Shown in pieces: positions 48,901-63,900 of a stretch of 64,000 bases of DNA. Source of the DNA: Apostichopus japonicus (Eukaryota > Echinodermata > Holothuroidea > Aspidochirotida > Stichopodidae); contig NC_092580.1 of NCBI RefSeq assembly GCF_037975245.1, forward strand, positions 24,881,001 through 24,945,000, written 5' to 3'. Position 1 is the first letter of the stretch. Every line of letters starts with the position of its first letter. The position numbers and the translations under genes are program-made. The notes under the pieces are model-generated. The model was not told where the DNA came from and made no database searches. It was given only the letters and a program-made list of their open reading frames with translations.

Positions 48901-51900
48901 GGATGCAAAAGAGAGCCTCGATCATCAGCTCGCACAGTGCGCCAAGCCATCGCGCCACGGTATGGACTGAGATATTAGGTGGATTAACTAATACTTACAG
49001 CTCCCCGTGTAGGCACTTGCTGTAAAAGATCGGCAAAAGACGTCATCACCCGGGTTTCGAACCACGGATGCAAAAGAGAGCCTCGATCATCAGCTCGCAC
49101 AGTGCGCCAAGCCATCGCGCCACTGTATGGACTGAGATATTAGGTGGATTAACTAATACTTACAGCTCCCCGTGTAGGCACTTGCTGTAAAAGATCGGCA
49201 AAAGACGTCATCACCCGGGTTTCGAACCACGGATGCAAAAGAGAGCCTCGATCATCAGCTCGCACAGTGCGCCAAGCCATCGCGCCACGGTATGGACTGA
49301 GATATTAGGTGGATTAACTAATACTTACAGCTCCCCGTGTAGGCACTTGCTGTAAAAGATCGGCAAAAGACGTCATCACCCGGGTTTCGAACCACGGATG
49401 CAAAAGAGAGCCTCGATCATCAGCTCGCACAGTGCGCCAAGCCATCGCGCCACTGTATGGACTGAGATATTAGGTGGATTAACTAATACTTACAGCTCCC
49501 CGTGTAGGCACTTGCTGTAAAAGATCGGCAAAAGACGTCATCACCCGGGTTTCGAACCACGGATGCAAAAGAGAGCCTCGATCATCAGCTCGCACAGTGC
49601 GCCAAGCCATCGCGCCACGGTATGGACTGAGATATTAGGTGGATTAACTAATACTTACAGCTCCCCGTGTAGGCACTTGCTGTAAAAGATCGGCAAAAGA
49701 CGTCATCACCAGGGTTTCGAACCACGGATGCAAAAGAGAGCCTCGATCATCAGCTCGCACAGTGCGCCAAGCCATCGCGCCACGGTATGGACTGAGATAT
49801 TAGGTGGATTAACTAATACTTACAGCTCCCCGTGTAGGCACTTGCTGTAAAAGATCGGCAAAAGACGTCATCACCCGGGTTTCGAACCACGGATGCAAAA
49901 GAGAGCCTCGATCATCAGCTCGCACAGTGCGCCAAGCCATCGCGCCACTGTATGGACTGAGATATTAGGTGGATTAACTAATACTTACAGCTCCCCGTGT
50001 AGGCACTTGCTGTAAAAGATCGGCAAAAGACGTCATCACCCGGGTTTCGAACCACGGATGCAAAAGAGAGCCTCGATCATCAGCTCGCACAGTGCGCCAA
50101 GCCATCGCGCCACGGTATGGACTGAGATATTAGGTGGATTAACTAATACTTACAGCTCCCCGTGTAGGCACTTGCTGTAAAAGATCGGCAAAAGACGTCA
50201 TCACCCGGGTTTCGAACCACGGATGCAAAAGAGAGCCTCGATCATCAGCTCGCACAGTGCGCCAAGCCATCGCGCCACTGTATGGACTGAGATATTAGGT
50301 GGATTAACTAATACTTACAGCTCCCCGTGTAGGCACTTGCTGTAAAAGATCGGCAAAAGACGTCATCACCCGGGTTTCGAACCACGGATGCAAAAGAGAG
50401 CCTCGATCATCAGCTCGCACAGTGCGCCAAGCCATCGCGCCACGGTATGGACTGAGATATTAGGTGGATTAACTAATACTTACAGCTCCCCGTGTAGGCA
50501 CTTGCTGTAAAAGATCGGCAAAAGACGTCATCACCCGGGTTTCGAACCACGGATGCAAAAGAGAGCCTCGATCATCAGCTCGCACAGTGCGCCAAGCCAT
50601 CGCGCCACTGTATGGACTGAGATATTAGGTGGATTAACTAATACTTACAGCTCCCCGTGTAGGCACTTGCTGTAAAAGATCGGCAAAAGACGTCATCACC
50701 CGGGTTTCGAACCACGGATGCAAAAGAGAGCCTCGATCATCAGCTCGCACAGTGCGCCAAGCCATCGCGCCACGGTATGGACTGAGATATTAGGTGGATT
50801 AACTAATACTTACAGCTCCCCGTGTAGGCACTTGCTGTAAAAGATCGGCAAAAGACGTCATCACCCGGGTTTCGAACCACGGATGCAAAAGAGAGCCTCG
50901 ATCATCAGCTCGCACAGTGCGCCAAGCCATCGCGCCACTGTATGGACTGAGATATTAGGTGGATTAACTAATACTTACAGCTCCCCGTGTAGGCACTTGC
51001 TGTAAAAGATCGGCAAAAGACGTCATCACCCGGGTTTCGAACCACGGATGCAAAAGAGAGCCTCGATCATCAGCTCGCACAGTGCGCCAAGCCATCGCGC
51101 CACGGTATGGACTGAGATATTAGGTGGATTAACTAATACTTACAGCTCCCCGTGTAGGCACTTGCTGTAAAAGATCGGCAAAAGACGTCATCACCCGGGT
51201 TTCGAACCACGGATGCAAAAGAGAGCCTCGATCATCAGCTCGCACAGTGCGCCAAGCCATCGCGCCACTGTATGGACTGAGATATTAGGTGGATTAACTA
51301 ATACTTACAGCTCCCCGTGTAGGCACTTGCTGTAAAAGATCGGCAAAAGACGTCATCACCCGGGTTTCGAACCACGGATGCAAAAGAGAGCCTCGATCAT
51401 CAGCTCGCACAGTGCGCCAAGCCATCGCGCCACGGTATGGACTGAGATATTAGGTGGATTAACTAATACTTACAGCTCCCCGTGTAGGCACTTGCTGTAA
51501 AAGATCGGCAAAAGACGTCATCACCCGGGTTTCGAACCACGGATGCAAAAGAGAGCCTCGATCATCAGCTCGCACAGTGCGCCAAGCCATCGCGCCACTG
51601 TATGGACTGAGATATTAGGTGGATTAACTAATACTTACAGCTCCCCGTGTAGGCACTTGCTGTAAAAGATCGGCAAAAGACGTCATCACCCGGGTTTCGA
51701 ACCACGGATGCAAAAGAGAGCCTCGATCATCAGCTCGCACAGTGCGCCAAGCCATCGCGCCACGGTATGGACTGAGATATTAGGTGGATTAACTAATACT
51801 TACAGCTCCCCGTGTAGGCACTTGCTGTAAAAGATCGGCAAAAGACGTCATCACCCGGGTTTCGAACCACGGATGCAAAAGAGAGCCTCGATCATCAGCT

Positions 51901-54900
51901 CGCACAGTGCGCCAAGCCATCGCGCCACTGTATGGACTGAGATATTAGGTGGATTAACTAATACTTACAGCTCCCCGTGTAGGCACTTGCTGTAAAAGAT
52001 CGGCAAAAGACGTCATCACCCGGGTTTCGAACCACGGATGCAAAAGAGAGCCTCGATCATCAGCTCGCACAGTGCGCCAAGCCATCGCGCCACGGTATGG
52101 ACTGAGATATTAGGTGGATTAACTAATACTTACAGCTCCCCGTGTAGGCACTTGCTGTAAATGATCGGCAAAAGACGTCATCACCCGGGTTTCGAACCAC
52201 GGATGCAAAAGAGAGCCTCGATCATCAGCTCGCACAGTGCGCCAAGCCATCGCGCCACTGTATGGACTGAGATATTAGGTGGATTAACTAATACTTACAG
52301 CTCCCCGTGTAGGCACTTGCTGTAAAAGATCGGCAAAAGACGTCATCACCCGGGTTTCGAACCACGGATGCAAAAGAGAGCCTCGATCATCAGCTCGCAC
52401 AGTGCGCCAAGCCATCGCGCCACTGTATGGACTGAGATATTAGGTGGATTAACTAATACTTACAGCTCCCCGTGTAGGCACTTGCTGTAAAAGATCGGCA
52501 AAAGACGTCATCACCCGGGTTTCGAACCACGGATGCAAAAGAGAGCCTCGATCATCAGCTCGCACAGTGCGCCAAGCCATCGCGCCACTGTATGGACTGA
52601 GATATTAGGTGGATTAACTAATACTTACAGCTCCCCGTGTAGGCACTTGCTGTAAAAGATCGGCAAAAGACGTCATCACCCGGGTTTCGAACCACGGATG
52701 CAAAAGAGAGCCTCGATCATCAGCTCGCACAGTGCGCCAAGCCATCGCGCCACGGTATGGACTGAGATATTAGGTGGATTAACTAATACTTACAGCTCCC
52801 CGTGTAGGCACTTGCTGTAAAAGATCGGCAAAAGACGTCATCACCCGGGTTTCGAACCACGGATGCAAAAGAGAGCCTCGATCATCAGCTCGCACAGTGC
52901 GCCAAGCCATCGCGCCACTGTATGGACTGAGATATTAGGTGGATTAACTAATACTTACAGCTCCCCGTGTAGGCACTTGCTGTAAAAGATCGGCAAAAGA
53001 CGTCATCACCCGGGTTTCGAACCACGGATGCAAAAGAGAGCCTCGATCATCAGCTCGCACAGTGCGCCAAGCCATCGCGCCACGGTATGGACTGAGATAT
53101 TAGGTGGATTAACTAATACTTACAGCTCCCCGTGTAGGCACTTGCTGTAAAAGATCGGCAAAAGACGTCATCACCCGGGTTTCGAACCACGGATGCAAAA
53201 GAGAGCCTCGATCATCAGCTCGCACAGTGCGCCAAGCCATCGCGCCACTGTATGGACTGAGATATTAGGTGGATTAACTAATACTTACAGCTCCCCGTGT
53301 AGGCACTTGCTGTAAAAGATCGGCAAAAGACGTCATCACCCGGGTTTCGAACCACGGATGCAAAAGAGAGCCTCGATCATCAGCTCGCACAGTGCGCCAA
53401 GCCATCGCGCCACGGTATGGACTGAGATATTAGGTGGATTAACTAATACTTACAGCTCCCCGTGTAGGCACTTGCTGTAAAAGATCGGCAAAAGACGTCA
53501 TCACCCGGGTTTCGAACCACGGATGCAAAAGAGAGCCTCGATCATCAGCTCGCACAGTGCGCCAAGCCATCGCGCCACTGTATGGACTGAGATATTAGGT
53601 GGATTAACTAATACTTACAGCTCCCCGTGTAGGCACTTGCTGTAAAAGATCGGCAAAAGACGTCATCACCCGGGTTTCGAACCACGGATGCAAAAGAGAG
53701 CCTCGATCATCAGCTCGCACAGTGCGCCAAGCCATCGCGCCACTGTATGGACTGAGATATTAGGTGGATTAACTAATACTTACAGCTCCCCGTGTAGGCA
53801 CTTGCTGTAAAAGATCGGCAAAAGACGTCATCACCCGGGTTTCGAACCACGGATGCAAAAGAGAGCCTCGATCATCAGCTCGCACAGTGCGCCAAGCCAT
53901 CGCGCCACGGTATGGACTGAGATATTAGGTGGATTAACTAATACTTACAGCTCCCCGTGTAGGCACTTGCTGTAAAAGATCGGCAAAAGACGTCATCACC
54001 CGGGTTTCGAACCACGGATGCAAAAGAGAGCCTCGATCATCAGCTCGCACAGTGCGCCAAGCCATCGCGCCACTGTATGGACTGAGATATTAGGTGGATT
54101 AACTAATACTTACAGCTCCCCGTGTAGGCACTTGCTGTAAAAGATCGGCAAAAGACGTCATCACCCGGGTTTCGAACCACGGATGCAAAAGAGAGCCTCG
54201 ATCATCAGCTCGCACAGTGCGCCAAGCCATCGCGCCACGGTATGGACTGAGATATTAGGTGGATTAACTAATACTTACAGCTCCCCGTGTAGGCACTTGC
54301 TGTAAAAGATCGGCAAAAGACGTCATCACCCGGGTTTCGAACCACGGATGCAAAAGAGAGCCTCGATCATCAGCTCGCACAGTGCGCCAAGCCATCGCGC
54401 CACTGTATGGACTGAGATATTAGGTGGATTAACTAATACTTACAGCTCCCCGTGTAGGCACTTGCTGTAAAAGATCGGCAAAAGACGTCATCACCCGGGT
54501 TTCGAACCACGGATGCAAAAGAGAGCCTCGATCATCAGCTCGCACAGTGCGCCAAGCCATCGCGCCACGGTATGGACTGAGATATTAGGTGGATTAACTA
54601 ATACTTACAGCTCCCCGTGTAGGCACTTGCTGTAAAAGATCGGCAAAAGACGTCATCACCCGGGTTTCGAACCACGGATGCAAAAGAGAGCCTCGATCAT
54701 CAGCTCGCACAGTGCGCCAAGCCATCGCGCCACGGTATGGACTGAGATATTAGGTGGATTAACTAATACTTACAGCTCCCCGTGTAGGCACTTGCTGTAA
54801 AAGATCGGCAAAAGACGTCATCACCCGGGTTTCGAACCACGGATGCAAAAGAGAGCCTCGATCATCAGCTCGCACAGTGCGCCAAGCCATCGCGCCACGG

Positions 54901-57900
54901 TATGGACTGAGATATTAGGTGGATTAACTAATACTTACAGCTCCCCGTGTAGGCACTTGCTGTAAAAGATCGGCAAAAGACGTCATCACCCGGGTTTCGA
55001 ACCACGGATGCAAAAGAGAGCCTCGATCATCAGCTCGCACAGTGCGCCAAGCCATCGCGCCACGGTATGGACTGAGATATTAGGTGGATTAACTAATACT
55101 TACAGCTCCCCGTGTAGGCACTTGCTGTAAAAGATCGGCAAAAGACGTCATCACCCGGGTTTCGAACCACGGATGCAAAAGAGAGCCTCGATCATCAGCT
55201 CGCACAGTGCGCCAAGCCATCGCGCCACGGTATGGACTGAGATATTAGGTGGATTAACTAATACTTACAGCTCCCCGTGTAGGCACTTGCTGTAAAAGAT
55301 CGGCAAAAGACGTCATCACCCGGGTTTCGAACCACGGATGCAAAAGAGAGCCTCGATCATCAGCTCGCACAGTGCGCCAAGCCATCGCGCCACGGTATGG
55401 ACTGAGATATTAGGTGGATTAACTAATACTTACAGCTCCCCGTGTAGGCACTTGCTGTAAAAGATCGGCAAAAGACGTCATCACCCGGGTTTCGAACCAC
55501 GGATGCAAAAGAGAGCCTCGATCATCAGCTCGCACAGTGCGCCAAGCCATCGCGCCACTGTATGGACTGAGATATTAGGTGGATTAACTAATACTTACAG
55601 CTCCCCGTGTAGGCACTTGCTGTAAAAGATCGGCAAAAGACGTCATCACCCGGGTTTCGAACCACGGATGCAAAAGAGAGCCTCGATCATCAGCTCGCAC
55701 AGTGCGCCAAGCCATCGCGCCACGGTATGGACTGAGATATTAGGTGGATTAACTAATACTTACAGCTCCCCGTGTAGGCACTTGCTGTAAAAGATCGGCA
55801 AAAGACGTCATCACCCGGGTTTCGAACCACGGATGCAAAAGAGAGCCTCGATCATCAGCTCGCACAGTGCGCCAAGCCATCGCGCCACTGTATGGACTGA
55901 GATATTAGGTGGATTAACTAATACTTACAGCTCCCCGTGTAGGCACTTGCTGTAAAAGATCGGCAAAAGACGTCATCACCCGGGTTTCGAACCACGGATG
56001 CAAAAGAGAGCCTCGATCATCAGCTCGCACAGTGCGCCAAGCCATCGCGCCACTGTATGGACTGAGATATTAGGTGGATTAACTAATACTTACAGCTCCC
56101 CGTGTAGGCACTTGCTGTAAAAGATCGGCAAAAGACGTCATCACCCGGGTTTCGAACCACGGATGCAAAAGAGAGCCTCGATCATCAGCTCGCACAGTGC
56201 GCCAAGCCATCGCGCCACGGTATGGACTGAGATATTAGGTGGATTAACTAATACTTACAGCTCCCCGTGTAGGCACTTGCTGTAAAAGATCGGCAAAAGA
56301 CGTCATCACCCGGGTTTCGAACCACGGATGCAAAAGAGAGCCTCGATCATCAGCTCGCACAGTGCGCCAAGCCATCGCGCCACGGTATGGACTGAGATAT
56401 TAGGTGGATTAACTAATACTTACAGCTCCCCGTGTAGGCACTTGCTGTAAAAGATCGGCAAAAGACGTCATCACCCGGGTTTCGAACCACGGATGCAAAA
56501 GAGAGCCTCGATCATCAGCTCGCACAGTGCGCCAAGCCATCGCGCCACGGTATGGACTGAGATATTAGGTGGATTAACTAATACTTACAGCTCCCCGTGT
56601 AGGCACTTGCTGTAAAAGATCGGCAAAAGACGTCATCACCCGGGTTTCGAACCACGGATGCAAAAGAGAGCCTCGATCATCAGCTCGCACAGTGCGCCAA
56701 GCCATCGCGCCACGGTATGGACTGAGATATTAGGTGGATTAACTAATACTTACAGCTCCCCGTGTAGGCACTTGCTGTAAAAGATCGGCAAAAGACGTCA
56801 TCACCCGGGTTTCGAACCACGGATGCAAAAGAGAGCCTCGATCATCAGCTCGCACAGTGCGCCAAGCCATCGCGCCACGGTATGGACTGAGATATTAGGT
56901 GGATTAACTAATACTTACAGCTCCCCGTGTAGGCACTTGCTGTAAAAGATCGGCAAAAGACGTCATCACCCGGGTTTCGAACCACGGATGCAAAAGAGAG
57001 CCTCGATCATCAGCTCGCACAGTGCGCCAAGCCATCGCGCCACGGTATGGACTGAGATATTAGGTGGATTAACTAATACTTACAGCTCCCCGTGTAGGCA
57101 CTTGCTGTAAAAGATCGGCAAAAGACGTCATCACCCGGGTTTCGAACCACGGATGCAAAAGAGAGCCTCGATCATCAGCTCGCACAGTGCGCCAAGCCAT
57201 CGCGCCACGGTATGGACTGAGATATTAGGTGGATTAACTAATACTTACAGCTCCCCGTGTAGGCACTTGCTGTAAAAGATCGGCAAAAGACGTCATCACC
57301 CGGGTTTCGAACCACGGATGCAAAAGAGAGCCTCGATCATCAGCTCGCACAGTGCGCCAAGCCATCGCGCCACGGTATGGACTGAGATATTAGGTGGATT
57401 AACTAATACTTACAGCTCCCCGTGTAGGCACTTGCTGTAAAAGATCGGCAAAAGACGTCATCACCCGGGTTTCGAACCACGGATGCAAAAGAGAGCCTCG
57501 ATCATCAGCTCGCACAGTGCGCCAAGCCATCGCGCCACGGTATGGACTGAGATATTAGGTGGATTAACTAATACTTACAGCTCCCCGTGTAGGCACTTGC
57601 TGTAAAAGATCGGCAAAAGACGTCATCACCCGGGTTTCGAACCACGGATGCAAAAGAGAGCCTCGATCATCAGCTCGCACAGTGCGCCAAGCCATCGCGC
57701 CACGGTATGGACTGAGATATTAGGTGGATTAACTAATACTTACAGCTCCCCGTGTAGGCACTTGCTGTAAAAGATCGGCAAAAGACGTCATCACCCGGGT
57801 TTCGAACCACGGATGCAAAAGAGAGCCTCGATCATCAGCTCGCACAGTGCGCCAAGCCATCGCGCCACTGTATGGACTGAGATATTAGGTGGATTAACTA

Positions 57901-60900
57901 ATACTTACAGCTCCCCGTGTAGGCACTTGCTGTAAAAGATCGGCAAAAGACGTCATCACCCGGGTTTCGAACCACGGATGCAAAAGAGAGCCTCGATCAT
58001 CAGCTCGCACAGTGCGCCAAGCCATCGCGCCACGGTATGGACTGAGATATTAGGTGGATTAACTAATACTTACAGCTCCCCGTGTAGGCACTTGCTGTAA
58101 AAGATCGGCAAAAGACGTCATCACCCGGGTTTCGAACCACGGATGCAAAAGAGAGCCTCGATCATCAGCTCGCACAGTGCGCCAAGCCATCGCGCCACGG
58201 TATGGACTGAGATATTAGGTGGATTAACTAATACTTACAGCTCCCCGTGTAGGCACTTGCTGTAAAAGATCGGCAAAAGACGTCATTACCCGGGTTTCGA
58301 ACCACGGATGCAAAAGAGAGCCTCGATCATCAGCTCGCACAGTGCGCCAAGCCATCGCGCCACTGTATGGACTGAGATATTAGGTGGATTAACTAATACT
58401 TACAGCTCCCCGTGTAGGCACTTGCTGTAAAAGATCGGCAAAAGACGTCATCACCCGGGTTTCGAACCACGGATGCAAAAGAGAGCCTCGATCATCAGCT
58501 CGCACAGTGCGCCAAGCCATCGCGCCACGGTATGGACTGAGATATTAGGTGGATTAACTAATACTTACAGCTCCCCGTGTAGGCACTTGCTGTAAAAGAT
58601 CGGCAAAAGACGTCATCACCCGGGTTTCGAACCACGGATGCAAAAGAGAGCCTCGATCATCAGCTCGCACAGTGCGCCAAGCCATCGCGCCACTGTATGG
58701 ACTGAGATATTAGGTGGATTAACTAATACTTACAGCTCCCCGTGTAGGCACTTGCTGTAAAAGATCGGCAAAAGACGTCATCACCCGGGTTTCGAACCAC
58801 GGATGCAAAAGAGAGCCTCGATCATCAGCTCGCACAGTGCGCCAAGCCATCGCGCCACGGTATGGACTGAGATATTAGGTGGATTAACTAATACTTACAG
58901 CTCCCCGTGTAGGCACTTGCTGTAAAAGATCGGCAAAAGACGTCATCACCCGGGTTTCGAACCACGGATGCAAAAGAGAGCCTCGATCATCAGCTCGCAC
59001 AGTGCGCCAAGCCATCGCGCCACTGTATGGACTGAGATATTAGGTGGATTAACTAATACTTACAGCTCCCCGTGTAGGCACTTGCTGTAAAAGATCGGCA
59101 AAAGACGTCATCACCCGGGTTTCGAACCACGGATGCAAAAGAGAGCCTCGATCATCAGCTCGCACAGTGCGCCAAGCCATCGCGCCACTGTATGGACTGA
59201 GATATTAGGTGGATTAACTAATACTTACAGCTCCCCGTGTAGGCACTTGCTGTAAAAGATCGGCAAAAGACGTCATCACCCGGGTTTCGAACCACGGATG
59301 CAAAAGAGAGCCTCGATCATCAGCTCGCACAGTGCGCCAAGCCATCGCGCCACGGTATGGACTGAGATATTAGGTGGATTAACTAATACTTACAGCTCCC
59401 CGTGTAGGCACTTGCTGTAAAAGATCGGCAAAAGACGTCATCACCCGGGTTTCGAACCACGGATGCAAAAGAGAGCCTCGATCATCAGCTCGCACAGTGC
59501 GCCAAGCCATCGCGCCACGGTATGGACTGAGATATTAGGTGGATTAACTAATACTTACAGCTCCCCGTGTAGGCACTTGCTGTAAAAGATCGGCAAAAGA
59601 CGTCATCACCCGGGTTTCGAACCACGGATGCAAAAGAGAGCCTCGATCATCAGCTCGCACAGTGCGCCAAGCCATCGCGCCACGGTATGGACTGAGATAT
59701 TAGGTGGATTAACTAATACTTACAGCTCCCCGTGTAGGCACTTGCTGTAAAAGATCGGCAAAAGACGTCATCACCCGGGTTTCGAACCACGGATGCAAAA
59801 GAGAGCCTCGATCATCAGCTCGCACAGTGCGCCAAGCCATCGCGCCACGGTATGGACTGAGATATTAGGTGGATTAACTAATACTTACAGCTCCCCGTGT
59901 AGGCACTTGCTGTAAAAGATCGGCAAAAGACGTCATCACCCGGGTTTCGAACCACGGATGCAAAAGAGAGCCTCGATCATCAGCTCGCACAGTGCGCCAA
60001 GCCATCGCGCCACGGTATGGACTGAGATATTAGGTGGATTAACTAATACTTACAGCTCCCCGTGTAGGCACTTGCTGTAAAAGATCGGCAAAAGACGTCA
60101 TCACCCGGGTTTCGAACCACGGATGCAAAAGAGAGCCTCGATCATCAGCTCGCACAGTGCGCCAAGCCATCGCGCCACGGTATGGACTGAGATATTAGGT
60201 GGATTAACTAATACTTACAGCTCCCCGTGTAGGCACTTGCTGTAAAAGATCGGCAAAAGACGTCATCACCCGGGTTTCGAACCACGGATGCAAAAGAGAG
60301 CCTCGATCATCAGCTCGCACAGTGCGCCAAGCCATCGCGCCACGGTATGGACTGAGATATTAGGTGGATTAACTAATACTTACAGCTCCCCGTGTAGGCA
60401 CTTGCTGTAAAAGATCGGCAAAAGACGTCATCACCCGGGTTTCGAACCACGGATGCAAAAGAGAGCCTCGATCATCAGCTCGCACAGTGCGCCAAGCCAT
60501 CGCGCCACGGTATGGACTGAGATATTAGGTGGATTAACTAATACTTACAGCTCCCCGTGTAGGCACTTGCTGTAAAAGATCGGCAAAAGACGTCATCACC
60601 CGGGTTTCGAACCACGGATGCAAAAGAGAGCCTCGATCATCAGCTCGCACAGTGCGCCAAGCCATCGCGCCACGGTATGGACTGAGATATTAGGTGGATT
60701 AACTAATACTTACAGCTCCCCGTGTAGGCACTTGCTGTAAAAGATCGGCAAAAGACGTCATCACCCGGGTTTCGAACCACGGATGCAAAAGAGAGCCTCG
60801 ATCATCAGCTCGCACAGTGCGCCAAGCCATCGCGCCACGGTATGGACTGAGATATTAGGTGGATTAACTAATACTTACAGCTCCCCGTGTAGGCACTTGC

Positions 60901-63900
60901 TGTAAAAGATCGGCAAAAGACGTCATCACCCGGGTTTCGAACCACGGATGCAAAAGAGAGCCTCGATCATCAGCTCGCACAGTGCGCCAAGCCATCGCGC
61001 CACTGTATGGACTGAGATATTAGGTGGATTAACTAATACTTACAGCTCCCCGTGTAGGCACTTGCTGTAAAAGATCGGCAAAAGACGTCATCACCCGGGT
61101 TTCGAACCACGGATGCAAAAGAGAGCCTCGATCATCAGCTCGCACAGTGCGCCAAGCCATCGCGCCACGGTATGGACTGAGATATTAGGTGGATTAACTA
61201 ATACTTACAGCTCCCCGTGTAGGCACTTGCTGTAAAAGATCGGCAAAAGACGTCATCACCCGGGTTTCGAACCACGGATGCAAAAGAGAGCCTCGATCAT
61301 CAGCTCGCACAGTGCGCCAAGCCATCGCGCCACGGTATGGACTGAGATATTAGGTGGATTAACTAATACTTACAGCTCCCCGTGTAGGCACTTGCTGTAA
61401 AAGATCGGCAAAAGACGTCATCACCCGGGTTTCGAACCACGGATGCAAAAGAGAGCCTCGATCATCAGCTCGCACAGTGCGCCAAGCCATCGCGCCACGG
61501 TATGGACTGAGATATTAGGTGGATTAACTAATACTTACAGCTCCCCGTGTAGGCACTTGCTGTAAAAGATCGGCAAAAGACGTCATCACCCGGGTTTCGA
61601 ACCACGGATGCAAAAGAGAGCCTCGATCATCAGCTCGCACAGTGCGCCAAGCCATCGCGCCACGGTATGGACTGAGATATTAGGTGGATTAACTAATACT
61701 TACAGCTCCCCGTGTAGGCACTTGCTGTAAAAGATCGGCAAAAGACGTCATCACCCGGGTTTCGAACCACGGATGCAAAAGAGAGCCTCGATCATCAGCT
61801 CGCACAGTGCGCCAAGCCATCGCGCCACGGTATGGACTGAGATATTAGGTGGATTAACTAATACTTACAGCTCCCCGTGTAGGCACTTGCTGTAAAAGAT
61901 CGGCAAAAGACGTCATCACCCGGGTTTCGAACCACGGATGCAAAAGAGAGCCTCGATCATCAGCTCGCACAGTGCGCCAAGCCATCGCGCCACGGTATGG
62001 ACTGAGATATTAGGTGGATTAACTAATACTTACAGCTCCCCGTGTAGGCACTTGCTGTAAAAGATCGGCAAAAGACGTCATCACCCGGGTTTCGAACCAC
62101 GGATGCAAAAGAGAGCCTCGATCATCAGCTCGCACAGTGCGCCAAGCCATCGCGCCACTGTATGGACTGAGATATTAGGTGGATTAACTAATAATTACAG
62201 CTCCCCGTGTAGGCACTTGCTGTAAAAGATCGGCAAAAGACGTCATCACCCGGGTTTCGAACCACGGATGCAAAAGAGAGCCTCGATCATCAGCTCGCAC
62301 AGTGCGCCAAGCCATCGCGCCACGGTATGGACTGAGATATTAGGTGGATTAACTAATACTTACAGCTCCCCGTGTAGGCACTTGCTGTAAAAGATCGGCA
62401 AAAGACGTCATCACCCGGGTTTCGAACCACGGATGCAAAAGAGAGCCTCGATCATCAGCTCGCACAGTGCGCCAAGCCATCGCGCCACGGTATGGACTGA
62501 GATATTAGGTGGATTAACTAATACTTACAGCTCCCCGTGTAGGCACTTGCTGTAAAAGATCGGCAAAAGACGTCATCACCCGGGTTTCGAACCACGGATG
62601 CAAAAGAGAGCCTCGATCATCAGCTCGCACAGTGCGCCAAGCCATCGCGCCACGGTATGGACTGAGATATTAGGTGGATTAACTAATACTTACAGCTCCC
62701 CGTGTAGGCACTTGCTGTAAAAGATCGGCAAAAGACGTCATCACCCGGGTTTCGAACCACGGATGCAAAAGAGAGCCTCGATCATCAGCTCGCACAGTGC
62801 GCCAAGCCATCGCGCCACGGTATGGACTGAGATATTAGGTGGATTAACTAATACTTACAGCTCCCCGTGTAGGCACTTGCTGTAAAAGATCGGCAAAAGA
62901 CGTCATCACCCGGGTTTCGAACCACGGATGCAAAAGAGAGCCTCGATCATCAGCTCGCACAGTGCGCCAAGCCATCGCGCCACTGTATGGACTGAGATAT
63001 TAGGTGGATTAACTAATACTTACAGCTCCCCGTGTAGGCACTTGCTGTAAAAGATCGGCAAAAGACGTCATCACCCGGGTTTCGAACCACGGATGCAAAA
63101 GAGAGCCTCGATCATCAGCTCGCACAGTGCGCCAAGCCATCGCGCCACGGTATGGACTGAGATATTAGGTGGATTAACTAATACTTACAGCTCCCCGTGT
63201 AGGCACTTGCTGTAAAAGATCGGCAAAAGACGTCATCACCCGGGTTTCGAACCACGGATGCAAAAGAGAGCCTCGATCATCAGCTCGCACAGTGCGCCAA
63301 GCCATCGCGCCACGGTATGGACTGAGATATTAGGTGGATTAACTAATACTTACAGCTCCCCGTGTAGGCACTTGCTGTAAAAGATCGGCAAAAGACGTCA
63401 TCACCCGGGTTTCGAACCACGGATGCAAAAGAGAGCCTCGATCATCAGCTCGCACAGTGCGCCAAGCCATCGCGCCACTGTATGGACTGAGATATTAGGT
63501 GGATTAACTAATACTTACAGCTCCCCGTGTAGGCACTTGCTGTAAAAGATCGGCAAAAGACGTCATCACCCGGGTTTCGAACCACGGATGCAAAAGAGAG
63601 CCTCGATCATCAGCTCGCACAGTGCGCCAAGCCATCGCGCCACGGTATGGACTGAGATATTAGGTGGATTAACTAATACTTACAGCTCCCCGTGTAGGCA
63701 CTTGCTGTAAAAGATCGGCAAAAGACGTCATCACCCGGGTTTCGAACCACGGATGCAAAAGAGAGCCTCGATCATCAGCTCGCACAGTGCGCCAAGCCAT
63801 CGCGCCACTGTATGGACTGAGATATTAGGTGGATTAACTAATACTTACAGCTCCCCGTGTAGGCACTTGCTGTAAAAGATCGGCAAAAGACGTCATCACC

